From: Owenia fusiformis
Lineage: Eukaryota > Annelida > Polychaeta > Sabellida > Oweniidae
NCBI GenBank assembly: GCA_903813345.2
Contig: CAIIXF020000004.1
Span: forward strand, 23,749,985-23,809,984
Length of the DNA stretch: 60,000 nucleotides
Direction: 5' to 3'
Shown: positions 1-12,500 of the stretch, in pieces
Position numbering within the stretch: position 1 is the stretch's first letter
How the letters are laid out: each line of letters opens with the position of its first letter
The notes under the pieces: generated by a model
Seen by the model: the letters and a program-made list of their open reading frames with translations, nothing else
Told to the model about the DNA's origin: nothing
Database searches by the model: none
Translations under genes and position numbers: made by a program

Positions 1-518
1 TCTCGTATAATGCCGTATGTGCAATGAAAATAAAAATAATCACCCCTCCATAAGTTTTAGCAATTGGAATACCCCATATCGTACCATCGGATAGTATCAT
101 TTAACTGCCAGTTTTGTTTATATTTGTATGAATAACATTTTTAGGTCATTTTCAAAATTAAATCACTAAACATTAAGTTGAACAGGCTTAATGATATATA
201 GCGTGATACAGGGTGTTGACGATGCCATTCTGGTGACGAGGAACGTAAACTATATGGTAGAAGAATATTATGACAAATTGAGAGTCAAATATTTCTGTGT
301 TGTTAATTCGTCCATTTTGTTTTTATCAGTCATGATACTATTTATTGTATCCGTCACAAAGTATGTAAAATATTTATTTAATGAATAAAAATAAATACTC
401 ATAATTTGTTAAATCACTGTTTCGTAGTCATTTAATTATACTCCTCCCATGTTCATCTGATGAGAAGAATGGGTCAATGAAAATAGAGAATAATGCTAGA
501 ATGCGTGCGCAATTACAC
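1..518. other. AT-rich gene-free sequence
   Basis: No coding signal, RNA gene or recognisable repeat was seen. The short open frames here are what AT-rich DNA gives by chance. Confidence 0.5.
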
Positions 519-948
519 ATATGCGAGTAGGTAGTTACCAATTTCGCCACCAAGTGGCTAATTCGGGGGAAATGACGGCAGGGCATTACACAGTTCCTTT
601 TAACTTGAATTATCATCAGGTTTATTGGATCACTTTTCATATTACCCTTATGTATCTAATAGTTATACAAATTAAATATGTACATATCCAGTGAAAGAAA
701 ATATTAACTGCCCAACACAAGAAAAGATATTACATTTTTTGTGATTCTACAACATGGGGTCTATCGGAGGAATCTCCCCGACCTAGAAGTCACATTTTCA
801 AAGAAAATTGATATTTTTCAAAGTTGATAAACTCTTTTCAAAACCACATTTCTAGATGTAAGTTTGCATGTAGATCCAAATATGACATCAGTTTGACTGA
901 ATTTTGAATTTTTAATGACGTAAATCAAGATTATTTCTACTCGCGTCT
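519..948 (+). mobile_element. Dispersed ~430-bp repeat with short TIRs, copy 1
   Basis: Aligns by eye over its whole length with 8286-8693 (same strand) and 17424-17823 (opposite strand). Shared landmarks are a GTAGGTAGTTAC start, a segment around AACATGGGG...CTCCCCGA, and a CTACTCGCRTC end that mirrors the GATGCGAGTAG start. Short inverted ends and no coding capacity suggest a non-autonomous DNA transposon. Copies differ by substitutions and small indels, so the family is old. Confidence 0.75.
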
Positions 949-1109
949 AGTCTATTAAACCAAACTATGGAACTACATCTCTTGGAAATACTTTCCTGGG
1001 TGCGATAGGGACAAATTGACTCATTCAGAGAAATCGGAATTATTCCAGGGCACTTTAATTTGTGAATGGGTCAATTAAAGGTTTCATTATTGACTAATTA
1101 CTCTGGTTC
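949..1109. other. Spacer before minisatellite
   Basis: AT-rich, no feature recognised. Confidence 0.4.
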
Positions 1110-2412
1110 TCACTGAGTATTAATGAGGCGACAAGGATATCATTCAGTATTAATAATGAGGCTACAAGGATATCATTCAGTATTAATGAGGCTACAACGA
1201 TATCATTCAGTATTAATGAGGCTACAATGATATCATTCAGTATTAATAATGAGGCTACAAGGATATCATTCAGTACTAATGAGGCTACAAGGATATCATT
1301 CAGTATTAATGAGGCTACAAGGATATCATTCAGTATTAATGAGACTACAAGGATATCATTCAGTATTAATGAGACTACAGGGATATCATTCAGTATTAAT
1401 GAGACTACAATGATATCATTCAGTATTAATGAGGCTACAAGGATATCATTCAGTATTAATATTAATGAGGCTACAAGGATATCATTCAGTATTAATGAGG
1501 CTACAAGGATATCATTCAGTATTAATGAGACTACAAGGATATCATTCAGTATTAATGAGGCTACAAGGATATCATTCAGTATTAATGAGGCTACAATGAT
1601 ATCATTCAGTATTAATGAGGCTACAAGGATATCATTCAGTATTAATATTAATTAGGCTACAATGATATCATTCAGTTTTAATATTAATGAGGCTACAAAG
1701 ATATCATTCAGTATTAATGAGGCTACAAGGATATCATTCAGTATTAATGAGACTACAATGATATCATTCAGTATTAATGAGGCTACAATGATATCATTCG
1801 GTATTAATATTAATGAGGCTACAAGGATATCATTCAGTCTTAATGAGGCTACAAGGATATCATTCAGTATTAATATTAATGAGGCTACAAGGATATCACT
1901 CAGTATTAATGAGGCTACAAGGATATCATTCAGTATTAATATTAATGAGGCTACAAGGATATCATTCAGTATTAATATTAATGAGGCTACAAGGATATCA
2001 TTCAGTATTAATGAGGCTACAAGGATACCATTCATTATTAATGAGGCTACAAGGATATCATTCATTATTAATGAGGCTACAAGGATATCATTCAGTATTA
2101 ATATTAATGAGGCTACAAGGATATCATTCAGTATTAATGGGGCTACAAGAATATCATTCAGTATTAATGAGGCTACAAGGATATCATTCAGTATTAATGA
2201 GGCTACAAGGATATCATTCAGTATTAATGAGGCTACAAGGATATCATTCAGTATTAATATTAATGAGGCTACAAGGATATCATTCAGTATTAATGGGGCT
2301 ACAAGAATATCATTCAGTATTAATGAGGCTACAAGGATATAATTCAGTATTAATGAGGCTACAAGGATACCATTCAGTTTTAATGAGGCTACAAGGATAT
2401 CATTCAGTGGCA
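1110..2412. repeat. 30-bp minisatellite, about 42 units
   Basis: Unit is approximately GAGGCTACAAGGATATCATT followed by CAGTATTAAT. Some units carry an extra ATTAAT, making 36 bp, which keeps the period a multiple of three. All frames on both strands therefore stay open for long stretches (142-253 codons). Those frames are artefacts of the period. Sporadic variants (AATGAT for AAGGAT, GGGGCT for GAGGCT, GAGACT) recur in blocks, as expected from segmental re-duplication. Confidence 0.95.
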
Positions 2413-2640
2413 TGTTTCAAATCGTTGAAACTGATATACACCCCCTTCAAATATTTGGTAACCCTAATTCCCCATTTAATAGTCCAGTTAAAGTCTGTTT
2501 GTTTAATTTTTGCTCTTAATTGAGGTTAGATTTTTTTTGTTTTTTTTGTATTTTGTTTACCACCAATGAAGGTGAGCAATACCTCTTGGGTATGTCCCGT
2601 ATATAAACGGTCGTAATTTACGTAATTAACATGGAAGATA
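2413..2640. other. AT-rich spacer
   Basis: Contains T-rich runs. No gene or repeat recognised. Confidence 0.4.
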
Positions 2641-2649
2641 GACCCAGAA

Positions 2650-2870
2650 ACCCCTCCTTGAAGGAGCCCTGTATTATTTTATGTGCACTTATACATAGAC
2701 ATACAAGTACAAGTACACACCACAGCCTTTTGTGTACAAGTTGCGGACCACTCAGTCAAACACCCTGAAGTACATGTTCTTCACGCAAACAAGCAAATTT
2801 AGTCTTGCCTGAACCGGGGATCGAATCCGGGACCTACAAACATATAGTCAGTACAAGATCATTAATACAG
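2650..2870 (-). mobile_element. Possible tRNA-derived SINE fragment
   Basis: On the minus strand the segment near 2815-2845 reads like a tRNA T-arm with a Pol III B box (GATTCGATCCC). The A-box side is not recognisable. Without a clear A box or target duplication this stays tentative. Confidence 0.4.
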
Positions 2871-4778
2871 AGAACTTTAAACTTAAAGGGGTCACAATTC
2901 AAAGACTTGAGACAAGTCGAGACTGTTACAATTATTTTACTGTAACTCCTACTTTGACGATTTAAATATTATTTTGCAGTCATTTTGTCACTTTATAATG
3001 CCAAGTTAAAAAATGGTACATTTAGAGTATGATACACTCTGGCGCTGTTTTCAATAACTTTTACTCCAAGCGCCATTGGCTTTTAAACAGAAGTGGGGGT
3101 TACCGCAAATAATATACCAATTCCACGGAGTGGGTAATTATTTTCCGTAAAACGAAATATATGAATTAAAAATATTTTGTGAAGTTTTCATAGTATTTTG
3201 ATGTTTTGTGGACATATCTTCCGATTACTACCCATGATGTAGGAACGACATTTTATCGCGTGTTTATTCAACCAATGGCAGAATCGCTAATGTCGTCGGG
3301 CGTAAAAAGTCATGTGATCACTGATCACGGTTAGTTCACCGACGGTTTGATAGCTATTTCAACTTCAAAATGCCGAGTTCAATTAATATGCAGATTACCT
3401 TGAGTTGAAGGACTAGCCACCAGCCGATGGTCGAATTCGCGAATGCTGGCTTAGCTAATCTTAATGAAGTTGCTTGGTCCTTCAAAATATCATTAATTTT
3501 TTAATTTAGTGACTTGCAAAATCTCAAAAGAATGGCCAACAGCAGTCAGTAGTATTCACAATAATTAGTTCAGTTTGGGAAAATACAATCCCCGTTGAAC
3601 AAAACAATTAATACGATAAGCTGTCTCCTGGGATTTTCCTGTCACAAATCCCCCTTTTAAAATCTCAATGGGCAATTTTGATCGACGACGGGGTTCTTCG
3701 AGTTTACATTTACATTTGTGCTCTCGACGTGTCATCCTTAATACAACTTTACCATTCATGAAAACGATCATTATTTGAGCATTAAAAGCTTAGAGGTTAG
3801 AGGTAGAGGTAAAATCAAAGTTATTCTAACATGAATTTACCTTATGGATTGTTGATCAATGATCGATTAAATAGTGCAATTATTGGACATGATCGACATG
3901 CCAAAAGTGCTCAGAATGGTAAAAACTGCATGATTTGAAGTAATTTCTGACCAGGGTTGGGGAAGCCGCTCTCCCAGCTGGCTACGGGCCTATCACGGGT
4001 AGCAGGTTGTAGCTTTCAAATTTTTAGTTTACTTCATTTTAGTTACCTCACGTTTGAAGAGCTCTCGTGAGAGGTACAACTTCGTCTACATCCGGGTTCT
4101 GTCCCATTGGATTATACAGGAGTGCGGTTTTCAATGCCGCACTACGGCTTTAATAAACATTTATGTAGTGTTGCATTTGCACAAATGATATTAAGATATA
4201 CAACAAGGCTTTTTGAACTATAATCCCCAAATCCGAAGAAATCTTTAGTTTGAAATGCCGTCCAATTCCAGAGACGTCACTGATTTCCCACAAATTGCTC
4301 AGACGCCATCGAAGATCGAAAAATATAAATAATATTAAACAGGCAATGCGCCTATTTTTGAAGGAAAAAGGACAAAATATTATTTGAGACATGTCACTCA
4401 CACAGTCATAGTCCATGGTATGACTTCCGAATATAAAGGATCCGTAGCACACTATAGCGCAGCAACATTTGAAACAATATTTATGAAGGTGTATATGTCT
4501 TGATTCTTTTAAAATGCCGTTTGCTGAAAAAACTTCCGGCTTTCGGGTCGAAAAATGTCTTTCAGCACAAGGGGTCATAAAACGTAAATATTTTGATTCG
4601 AACTTTTATACATTCTATAAGACACAGATCGTTATTCTAAGCATACGAACAAAAAAAGATTATCATAATGTAAAAATATACTATAATTTTACTGTAGATG
4701 TCGGTGTTTAATTAGTGTAATTACGCAAGTGTGTTTTTCAGATTTTGTTTGATTTTTTAAATATGAGCCAAGCCGATT
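2871..4778. other. Gene-free region
   Basis: No exon with conserved content could be identified. The open frames at 3565-3771 and 4150-4578 have no recognisable domain. The segment near 3955-4010 (GGCTACGGGCCT) resembles the ends of the element at 50732-50938 and may be a fragment of the same family. Confidence 0.4.
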
Positions 4779-5125
4779 ATCCTTTTAATACTGAGTCCCC
4801 AGCATTCATAAAAAATGGTGTTCAAGGTGCACTATCTATACAAATTATTTTTGCATCTTGGAAGCAAGGCAGTATCTGTGTGATTTTATAAAAATTCGGA
4901 AATTTTTTCAGATATGAGCCCCCTCTAAATATTGGGTGCGGAGCAGCTCCATAAACGTAGCTCCGCACCCAATATTTAGAGGGGCTCATATCTGAAGAAC
5001 ATTTCCGAATTTTTATAAAATCACACAGATACTGCCTGGCTTCCAAGATGCAAAAAAAATTTGCATGGGTAGTGTATCTTGAACACCATTTTTTATGAAT
5101 GCTGGGGACGCAGTATTAAAAGGAT
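4779..5125. mobile_element. Fold-back element with ~155-bp inverted arms
   Basis: The left arm starts ATCCTTTTAATACTG and the right arm ends CAGTATTAAAAGGAT. The arms pair almost throughout and meet at GTGCGGAGCAGCTCC...GTAGCTCCGCAC, leaving only a few unpaired bases. Further fragments of the GCTCCGCACC/CACCCAATATTT motif occur at about 5310-5355. A solo mariner-type end (ACACCCTGTA) lies at 5432-5441. Confidence 0.85.
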
Positions 5126-8029
5126 AGTCTCAAAATATATAGGTCTGGGAAATGTTTAAGGCATACTGCGTCGCTATAAAATGAATTGCACTACTATTTT
5201 CACAATTTAATTGATATTTAGTGTCAAATACACATATCTTGGTATATTTGAAGTCCCAAAACGGCTTAGTTTCAGAAATATCCCAATTTTAAATTCAAAA
5301 ATGACCGTTAGCTCCGCACCCTCCGCTCATTTGCGCCGCACCCAATATTTCCCACAGGCTCTGTCTGCATAGGGTGGTGTATTAAACATCAAAATTGAGA
5401 AAGTTATTTCAAGACAAGAGAGTTTTTTGGGACACCCTGTACATAACATTCAATTTGTTAGCATCAGTGATGAAAAACTAAATCACCGGTTGGGCTGAAA
5501 TCAAATATATGGAGTAATAAAATAACTGGTTTATCAACATTACTCATTGCAATCTAATGCTACGTGCTTAATTATTTATCTACCGACCATTTAAATAATT
5601 TATTTCCTGGAATCAAGGTTAAAGATGAAGGTCTCTGTTGGAATTTTGTCATCTCTTAAGTAAAACTACAGGTTTTTCAATAAGTTAGAGGAAAAAGTCT
5701 CAACTCTGATACTTTACAAGCAGTTTTCATTTTTTCAGGCTTAATACTCTCCCTATTTTTTCAATGAAACTGATTTTAACTTTTTTAGTTTTAATGCTTT
5801 CTTTGAATTAATTTGCAAAATTAACAGAAAGCATGAAGAGTAGTTTGTTGTTTAAAACCACAAATGCATTTTGAACTTTCAACGCTTTGAAATTATATCG
5901 GAAAATATGACCAGTAAAAATATAATCACATCTTTCTATTCAATAACATTTCTTCTTTTCTTGTAAGATCAAGAATTGTGGTTGAACTGATTTTAACTTA
6001 AACTAAATTTCAAAAGTGATATATGCTGAACTTGTAAGATATAACTCTTCCCTGTTAATTGGAAATACTCAAATGAAAAAGATAAGTACATAGACTAATT
6101 TATAGCTTTTTGGACAAGCCTCGTATGGTGTTTCACTCTCATGATAGCGCCACTCTTTAATTAAAACTATAATTTGCAATTTCCTCACGACACCCACTCA
6201 GGCTATAACATTAATGTATAATTCTTGGAAAATCCCATTTGTTTGGAATTGCCTAATGCGATGATATTCATTTTTGCTCTTGACATTTCGTGCGTTATAA
6301 AAAAAAGTGATTAGAACACATTAGACGAACACCTTTCTAAATAAATTACACCACTACGATGTCATCTCCATAAAATTTTCAATTTAAGTTAAGAGTGCGT
6401 ACTCTTATCTGTCTAGTATCTAGCCCTTTGAAACTAATGTGCTCTGAACGAAACAAGTGCCGTGTGGTATTTGTCTGTCATCGGGCTCAAAATAAAAAAT
6501 GACATATTATCGATTATTATCAGGATACATCATTTTGCGTAATTGGGTAGATTTCAGATCAACAGGATATAAACGGGTTATTAGCGATGATATCATTACT
6601 TTGAAAGACTTAATTTATAGGCGATAATATACCCAAAGTGTCTATTTTATGGAGTTGATGCATGCAATGTTAAGATTTAGATCATCGGTAATGTGTAAAC
6701 AAATATTACATACGAGACGATGAGGAGTAATACGCCATCTATTTTAACATACCCTGAAATCTACAAACAAACTAATTTACTGATCTTCTTTACGGCAAAT
6801 AAGATCATGAAACATCTTTCCCTGTACAGGGGCATTTTCACCTTTTTTATGCTGAATCAGTTTTGCTCTCTTTACTTATTTATTTTGTGATGATTTTAAT
6901 ATTTCCCCTAAACACCATACCCTATAAGTCTCTCTAGAATGGTCGTTAGTTTATAAAATATCAATCTGTTATCATTTGAGGCGTAACTACGCATGACATT
7001 TTTGCTTTGAATATTGACTTTATATATGTTTATTATGTTTTCATTAGGACTAATATTTATTCGCAATGATATTTCAGGGACAATGAAATAACATTTTTTT
7101 ATTTTTTTTTTATTTCTCTATTCAAACAGTACAAGTACAATAATTAGAACAGTTCAGATATTTTTCACACCACCTCCATTCATTCAGACATTTGCAACAG
7201 TCATACTTTTAAGTTCAGGTACATAATAAAACATATTTTTTTCAAATTGCGCCTCATACAAATTGGGATTCACTTCGTCGAACTCTTTAATAAAAATAAA
7301 ACTTAATTGCAAGGGTAAGTCTATTTGGTAAGATATTTTTCTTATTAGCTTGCCTTCCAAAAACCATGTCATGGGCGTTAAAATCGAAATCAACTTTAAA
7401 TAAACGCTTTAAATTCCCTTTGATTGCTTCCAGAAATATTTGAATTCTTCAATACAATGAAATAACATTGGATTCCAAAAAGGTGGCCATGATCGGATTA
7501 TACGGAATTATCGGAATAGCCTGTCTTTAGATTTCTGTTCAACTGGTCAGGGTTATATATTCAAACTATCAGTGTGATAGGGGATGGTGTCTGGTGAGCA
7601 ACTAAATAAATAAAGTTTGGGGGGAGGATAAGCACATGTTTTAGTTTCCTGTTCGACATTTTTCAACATTTCAATATTATAAATGCGTTGCAACCTACCC
7701 CATTCAAATACCTACAGTATAACATAAAACGGATCATGAATTTTATAACTGATACAAAATACGATGGAAACTGCTAGTTAAGGCATAACAAATGTCAGTT
7801 TGACATTTTTACTTTGCCTTTATGTTTTCCGGCATTGGGACTAATATTTATTCCCAATCATAGATCAGAACATATGTGAGGGCAATATAGTGAAATATTT
7901 CATTATATTGCCCTTCGAAATGACGTTATTGTACTATTATCGAAACAACCTTACCAATCCAACCAGTCTTTGGATTTCTGTTCAACTGGCCAGGTGGTTT
8001 CACCCACTAATAGCACATACTGGCATGTG
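5126..8029. other. Gene-free region with degenerate duplications
   Basis: Holds old repeats only. A T-rich tract at 7088-7125 borders a possible LINE 3'-end fragment. The stretch 6980-7590 shares landmarks with 7790-8010 (GACTAATATTTATTC, TTTCTGTTCAACTGG), suggesting an old tandem duplication upstream of the glycosyltransferase gene. No coding sequence was recognised. Confidence 0.45.
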
Positions 8030-8276
8030 GAAACAGTGTATTTGAGGTTTTAGAAAAACGTACATTATATGGGCCATTATATGCTCTAGAGCAGCACATG
8101 ATTACAAAACACCTAAAACTCTAAATATTTCCAATCGGCCTGTAATATATTAAAGTTCGCAAATATTATTACAAAATGATCGATTTTAAACAATACTTGA
8201 AATATATCTTTGTCGCAAGATTGCAAATGGCTTTTGTGAAAATTTTCTTCATACAAAGTTTTGATAAGAAACATCC
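8030..8276 (+). pseudogene. Broken copy of the GT31 membrane-anchor exon
   Basis: Matches the start of the functional exon at about 9040-9252, including 5' flank (AGAGCAG-ACATG, CTAAATATTTC) and the anchor-coding part. Its ATG at 8177 opens a frame starting MIDFKQYLKYIFVARLQ against [16 protein letters not shown] in the gene. Homology stops at AAACATCCAA, a few bases before a copy of the 430-bp dispersed repeat (8286-8693), which probably truncated it. It lacks the rest of the exon and any donor. Confidence 0.7.
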
Positions 8277-8285
8277 AATAACTCA

Positions 8286-8693
8286 GATGCTAGTAGGTAG
8301 TTACTAGTTTCACCACCAGGTGACTCTTCGGATCAGATAGCATGGCGGGCATAGTAAAAAGTTCCATAAACTTGAATATTCAACTGTTTTAGTGGTTCAA
8401 TTTTCATTTCACCCTTGTGTATCTAATAGTTGCAAATTAAATATGTCCAGTAAAATAAATTTTTATCTGTCCAATACAAGAAAAGAAATTTCCCTTTTTG
8501 TGATTTTATAACATGGGGAATCTCCCCGAACTAGAAGTCACATTTTCAAAAAATAATTTTAAAAGTTGATAAACAATTTTCGAAACCATATTTCTCGGTG
8601 AACTTTTACATGCTGATTTAAAAAATGACATCACTTTATCTGAATTTTGTATATATTAATGAGGTTAATCAAGATTGTTTCTATACTCGCATC
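8286..8693 (+). mobile_element. Dispersed ~430-bp repeat, copy 2
   Basis: Same family as 519-948, with ends GATGCTAGTAG and TACTCGCATC. It lies directly after the truncated anchor-exon copy, so its insertion may be what broke that duplicate. Confidence 0.75.
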
Positions 8694-9112
8694 TAGTCTA
8701 TTGAAAATGATTTGCCTGACTAGTGCTTTGAAAACTTGAAATAGACAAATCGTTCTGAATGTAAATGGATGCAAGTAAATGTGACATATTCTAACCAGTA
8801 TTCAAACAATTGAACAAAACAGACCATTTATTGCATTGAGTAAATTGCAAGTAAATTTTAGATGTGACAAATACAATTTTGGAATTTCAAAAGTGACTAT
8901 TAAAGCGACCTCAATACCCCCTCTTGGGACCCCTCTTAGTGGTTTTATATTCAAGTCATGTATAAGGAGTTATATCGACTGCACTTCGCGCACAGTATAG
9001 TTTTTGTATGATAATATCATTTAACTGGAAAAACTTTTGAGAAAAAACGTAACGTTATATACCATAGAGCAGTACATGGTTCTAAAACATCTAAAAGTCT
9101 AAATATTTCGAA

Positions 9113-9551
9113 ATGGTCTGTAACGTATTAAAGGTCGCTTACAAAATGATTGATTTAAAGCAATGTTTCATAAAATGTGTCTTAGTCGCAGGAATACTAA
9201 TGGCTATTGTGAAAATTATCGTCATTCAAAGTTCAGTTGAGAAACATCCAAGATTTAAGCAAATAAAAAGTATCAATTACTCGAGTTACAGAACACAACA
9301 AGAGCAGAGAGATATCTCAAGACACAAAATATGGGATTCCTTACGATGCGCAAGTATTGCCAAAATGCAAAAGAAGCCTACATTGAAACCGCGGGAGGCA
9401 GACTCGAATGTTCCACCTGAGCTTTATCATTTGAACTGGACTAATAGTTTTCTTGATGCTTACAAAGTTGTCAAATGGCCGAAATGGGATATTTGCAAAG
9501 TGCGAGAGGAGGAGAATCTTCTATTGCTGTTTGTCATCAGTCACAAAGCCG
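9113..9551 (+). CDS. GT31 gene exon 1 (anchor and stem)
   Basis: Encodes the short cytoplasmic tail, the membrane anchor, a Lys-rich stem and the first beta strand of the catalytic domain ([13 protein letters not shown]). It ends one base into a codon, completed by CT of exon 2 to give Ala. Confidence 0.85.
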
Positions 9552-12500
9552 GTATGTCTAAGCTTGTAGTCGCTAATGCAACTTTCGGCGGTCGGCTACC
9601 GGATTACCCTATTATTTTATAGGCGATTCATTTAAATATTATGAATAGTACCTGCCAGTATTCCATTCATATCATAGCCGTAGGGACCAGGGGTTCGATG
9701 GGTTCGAACGAACCCCCGGTCAGGGTTTCCCAAAAAATATTTGCTGAAAATTCATTGTAATAACCAGAAACATTCATTCAATTTATATGACCATAATAAA
9801 GTTACACTTCTCTCCAAAAGTTTGGCAACCTTAGGCACGGGATAGGAATGTCTAATTTTGGGAAGACCCCGGATCATCATTACATTATGCAAAGAAATAT
9901 CAATAATCTCGCATAATTTATTTTCTAACTTAAAAGCTACTTCACCTCCAGTGAAACAAACCAACTGTCTTAATACTGATGAAACACATTTTCTTTCAAA
10001 TCAAATTATTAAGTAATTTTGAAACATTTTGAAATAAGTTATTATATAAAGCATACATGTATGTATCATTTATAAACGCAAGCATTTGATCGAATAGGTG
10101 TAGTATTTATTATCCATCACTTCGATTTCTTATATTTTTGAGAATAAAATTGTCCAAAAATGTAAAAATGCTATTTTCTGAAATTGAGATTTCTGTCTTT
10201 GCCATTATTTCTGGATTAGTCTTGCACACGTTTTAAATCGTGTGACCAAAAAAGGATTTGACAGCATTCTCTAATAAAATAAAAAACCTCTTTTCTCAAA
10301 ACAAAGTCTATAATGATTCACAAATTCTTCTAAAATGTTTTCATTTCTCAAAACAATTCTCGTCATTATTAATAATAATAAAACGGCGAACATTGATTAT
10401 AGGGAATGGAATGTTTTCAAAGTTATCAAAGAGAGAATCAGATCTAGCGAGCAGCATAACAAAACATTGTTTCAATCTTAGAATATTTCTGGCTTATGTC
10501 ATTCCTTTTCATGTCTATTTTCTGAAAATCCCTATAGTTTCAGGAAAACTAAATAATGTATTATTTTCTATAAGAATGGTTACCATTCTTATTACTTGGG
10601 AGAATTTAAAAAAATCACCAATTTTTGCACTTTGGATACATTATAACTTCACTAATTTAAAAGATATCGTGAATCATTTGGGAGATATTAATGTACATTA
10701 GATCATAAGGAATAGATTGGTAGGTGAATTGTTCATGTTACTTCGAAATTTGTCACCCCCATAGATCTGATGCTGCCTTTAAGTGCAGATTATTTTTATT
10801 TTCAATTCAAAGAAAGATCAAATAGGTATTTTGAGCACTATGTAATCTTTGTTGCAAGGCATTGCAATTTAAAAAAGGTTTACTTTTAGAGTCTACGGAG
10901 CAAAATGGATATCTTGAATACCAACTGAGAGTATTCGTGTAGTAAAAAAGACGTTTATATGTGCGCCATGATTAAATAAATATTACTCTTCGAAAAGATT
11001 TGCTATTAAACACCCACTATTCAGTAACTAACTATAGGTGAATGAGGTAATTATGAACACTCCTCTATTATAAAATGAAATACCAAATAAATAAAATTCT
11101 TTTGATTTGGAATCTTTTCAAATCATCATCTTACCTCAGTTTTGAAGTGTGGGAATCGCATGTTTCAGAATTAAACATATTGAACTTCTATTTATTTATT
11201 TTTATTTATATAGTATTTAAATCTGTGGCTCGGTCAACCTGACATTATGTGCCATTTTTTACAGAAGTACATATGAATTGACGTACATAGGTGTTACATA
11301 GTTGAAAGCATACAACAAAGTGAGGCTCGCACGACTAGTAGAATGTTTGTGGTGCTCCAAGGGTGTAATGGCTTAGCGGTGACAAAATGATGTGTCTAAA
11401 TTTTCAGCAAATGATTTAATATTGAACTCTGAAGTCTCAATGAATTAGGAATGCGGATTTCTTCCTCAAATATCTCGTTTTAAAAAAATACGTTCCTTAA
11501 AGATATGTTGGGATTTGCCCTTAAATTTGGATTTCATTCTACAAATTTTCAGATTTCATGGTATCTATTCAGTATAAGATTCACCGAAAACCATTTTAAT
11601 ATAGAAAATCAAATTGTCTAACTTTTTCAAATTCAATTGTATTTTGCGAAAACAAAATACAGGTATCGGAAATGATGTCAATTTATTTTTCCCAGCCCTT
11701 TTAGATTACCTTTTTAATTACCAGAATACAAGAGAGCCCCTTGTGACTCTTGGTTCAAAAGCTCACCTATTTTCGAAATGGCCGCCTTGTTGTCGAGGAA
11801 AATTCACCTTTTATGAATTTATTGTAGTGACTTTATGAGTAATTTTAAATGGCCTACATTGCAATAACTCACGTCACTGCTATAACAGTAGTTTTATGAG
11901 ATCATTTTGTAAAAAATCGGCAAAAATTGTATCTGCGTTTTTATTGTCGGCCAAATTAGGATTTTGGATTCTAAAACCTCGCTTAAGAAGTCTTCTCTAC
12001 AGATTTTAAGCCAAACCTCTGTTGATATTATTTTAGTTTTAGGTTACCCTTGACATATTGTATTGGTATTGTTTAATAGTATCCATCAATCCATCCATCC
12101 ATCCAAACACCAACCCATCAACCCATCCACCCATCCACCCATCCACCCATCCATCCATGATACAATGAAAAGTAGAATTTTCCGCTTTTTTATTGTTACA
12201 AAATTTATGGCGTCGTTCTGAATATGGTTCAGGGTTCACTACTACATCATATTTACATTTTGAGGAGGGAAGAAGAAAGCATTTAGACCTGACGTAGTTT
12301 AAAGAATAGTATTTACTGTTACATGAAGTAAGAACATCAACTTAGCAAATATTTCTCAAGTTTATACAATGGCATTGTTGCCACTATTCATGACTTTCTT
12401 TTTGGCAAGAGAACATGCATAAATATTTTCCTCTGTTTATTCATAGTAGGCTTGTAAAAAGTTTTTAAAAAACTAGACGTCTGTGTTGATTTTGTTGTCT

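Noticed and set aside
1227-2523. Open frames of 142-253 codons on both strands
   Set aside because: They are translations of the 30-bp minisatellite; open on both strands only because the period is a multiple of three.
2815-2850. Functional tRNA gene
   Set aside because: Only a B box is present; no cloverleaf or A box could be drawn.
4150-4578. 142-codon minus-strand frame
   Set aside because: No domain, no splice context, no similarity recognised.
10258-10701. 147-codon open frame in the GT31 intron
   Set aside because: Starts with TTG, no recognisable domain, AT-rich composition; likely chance.
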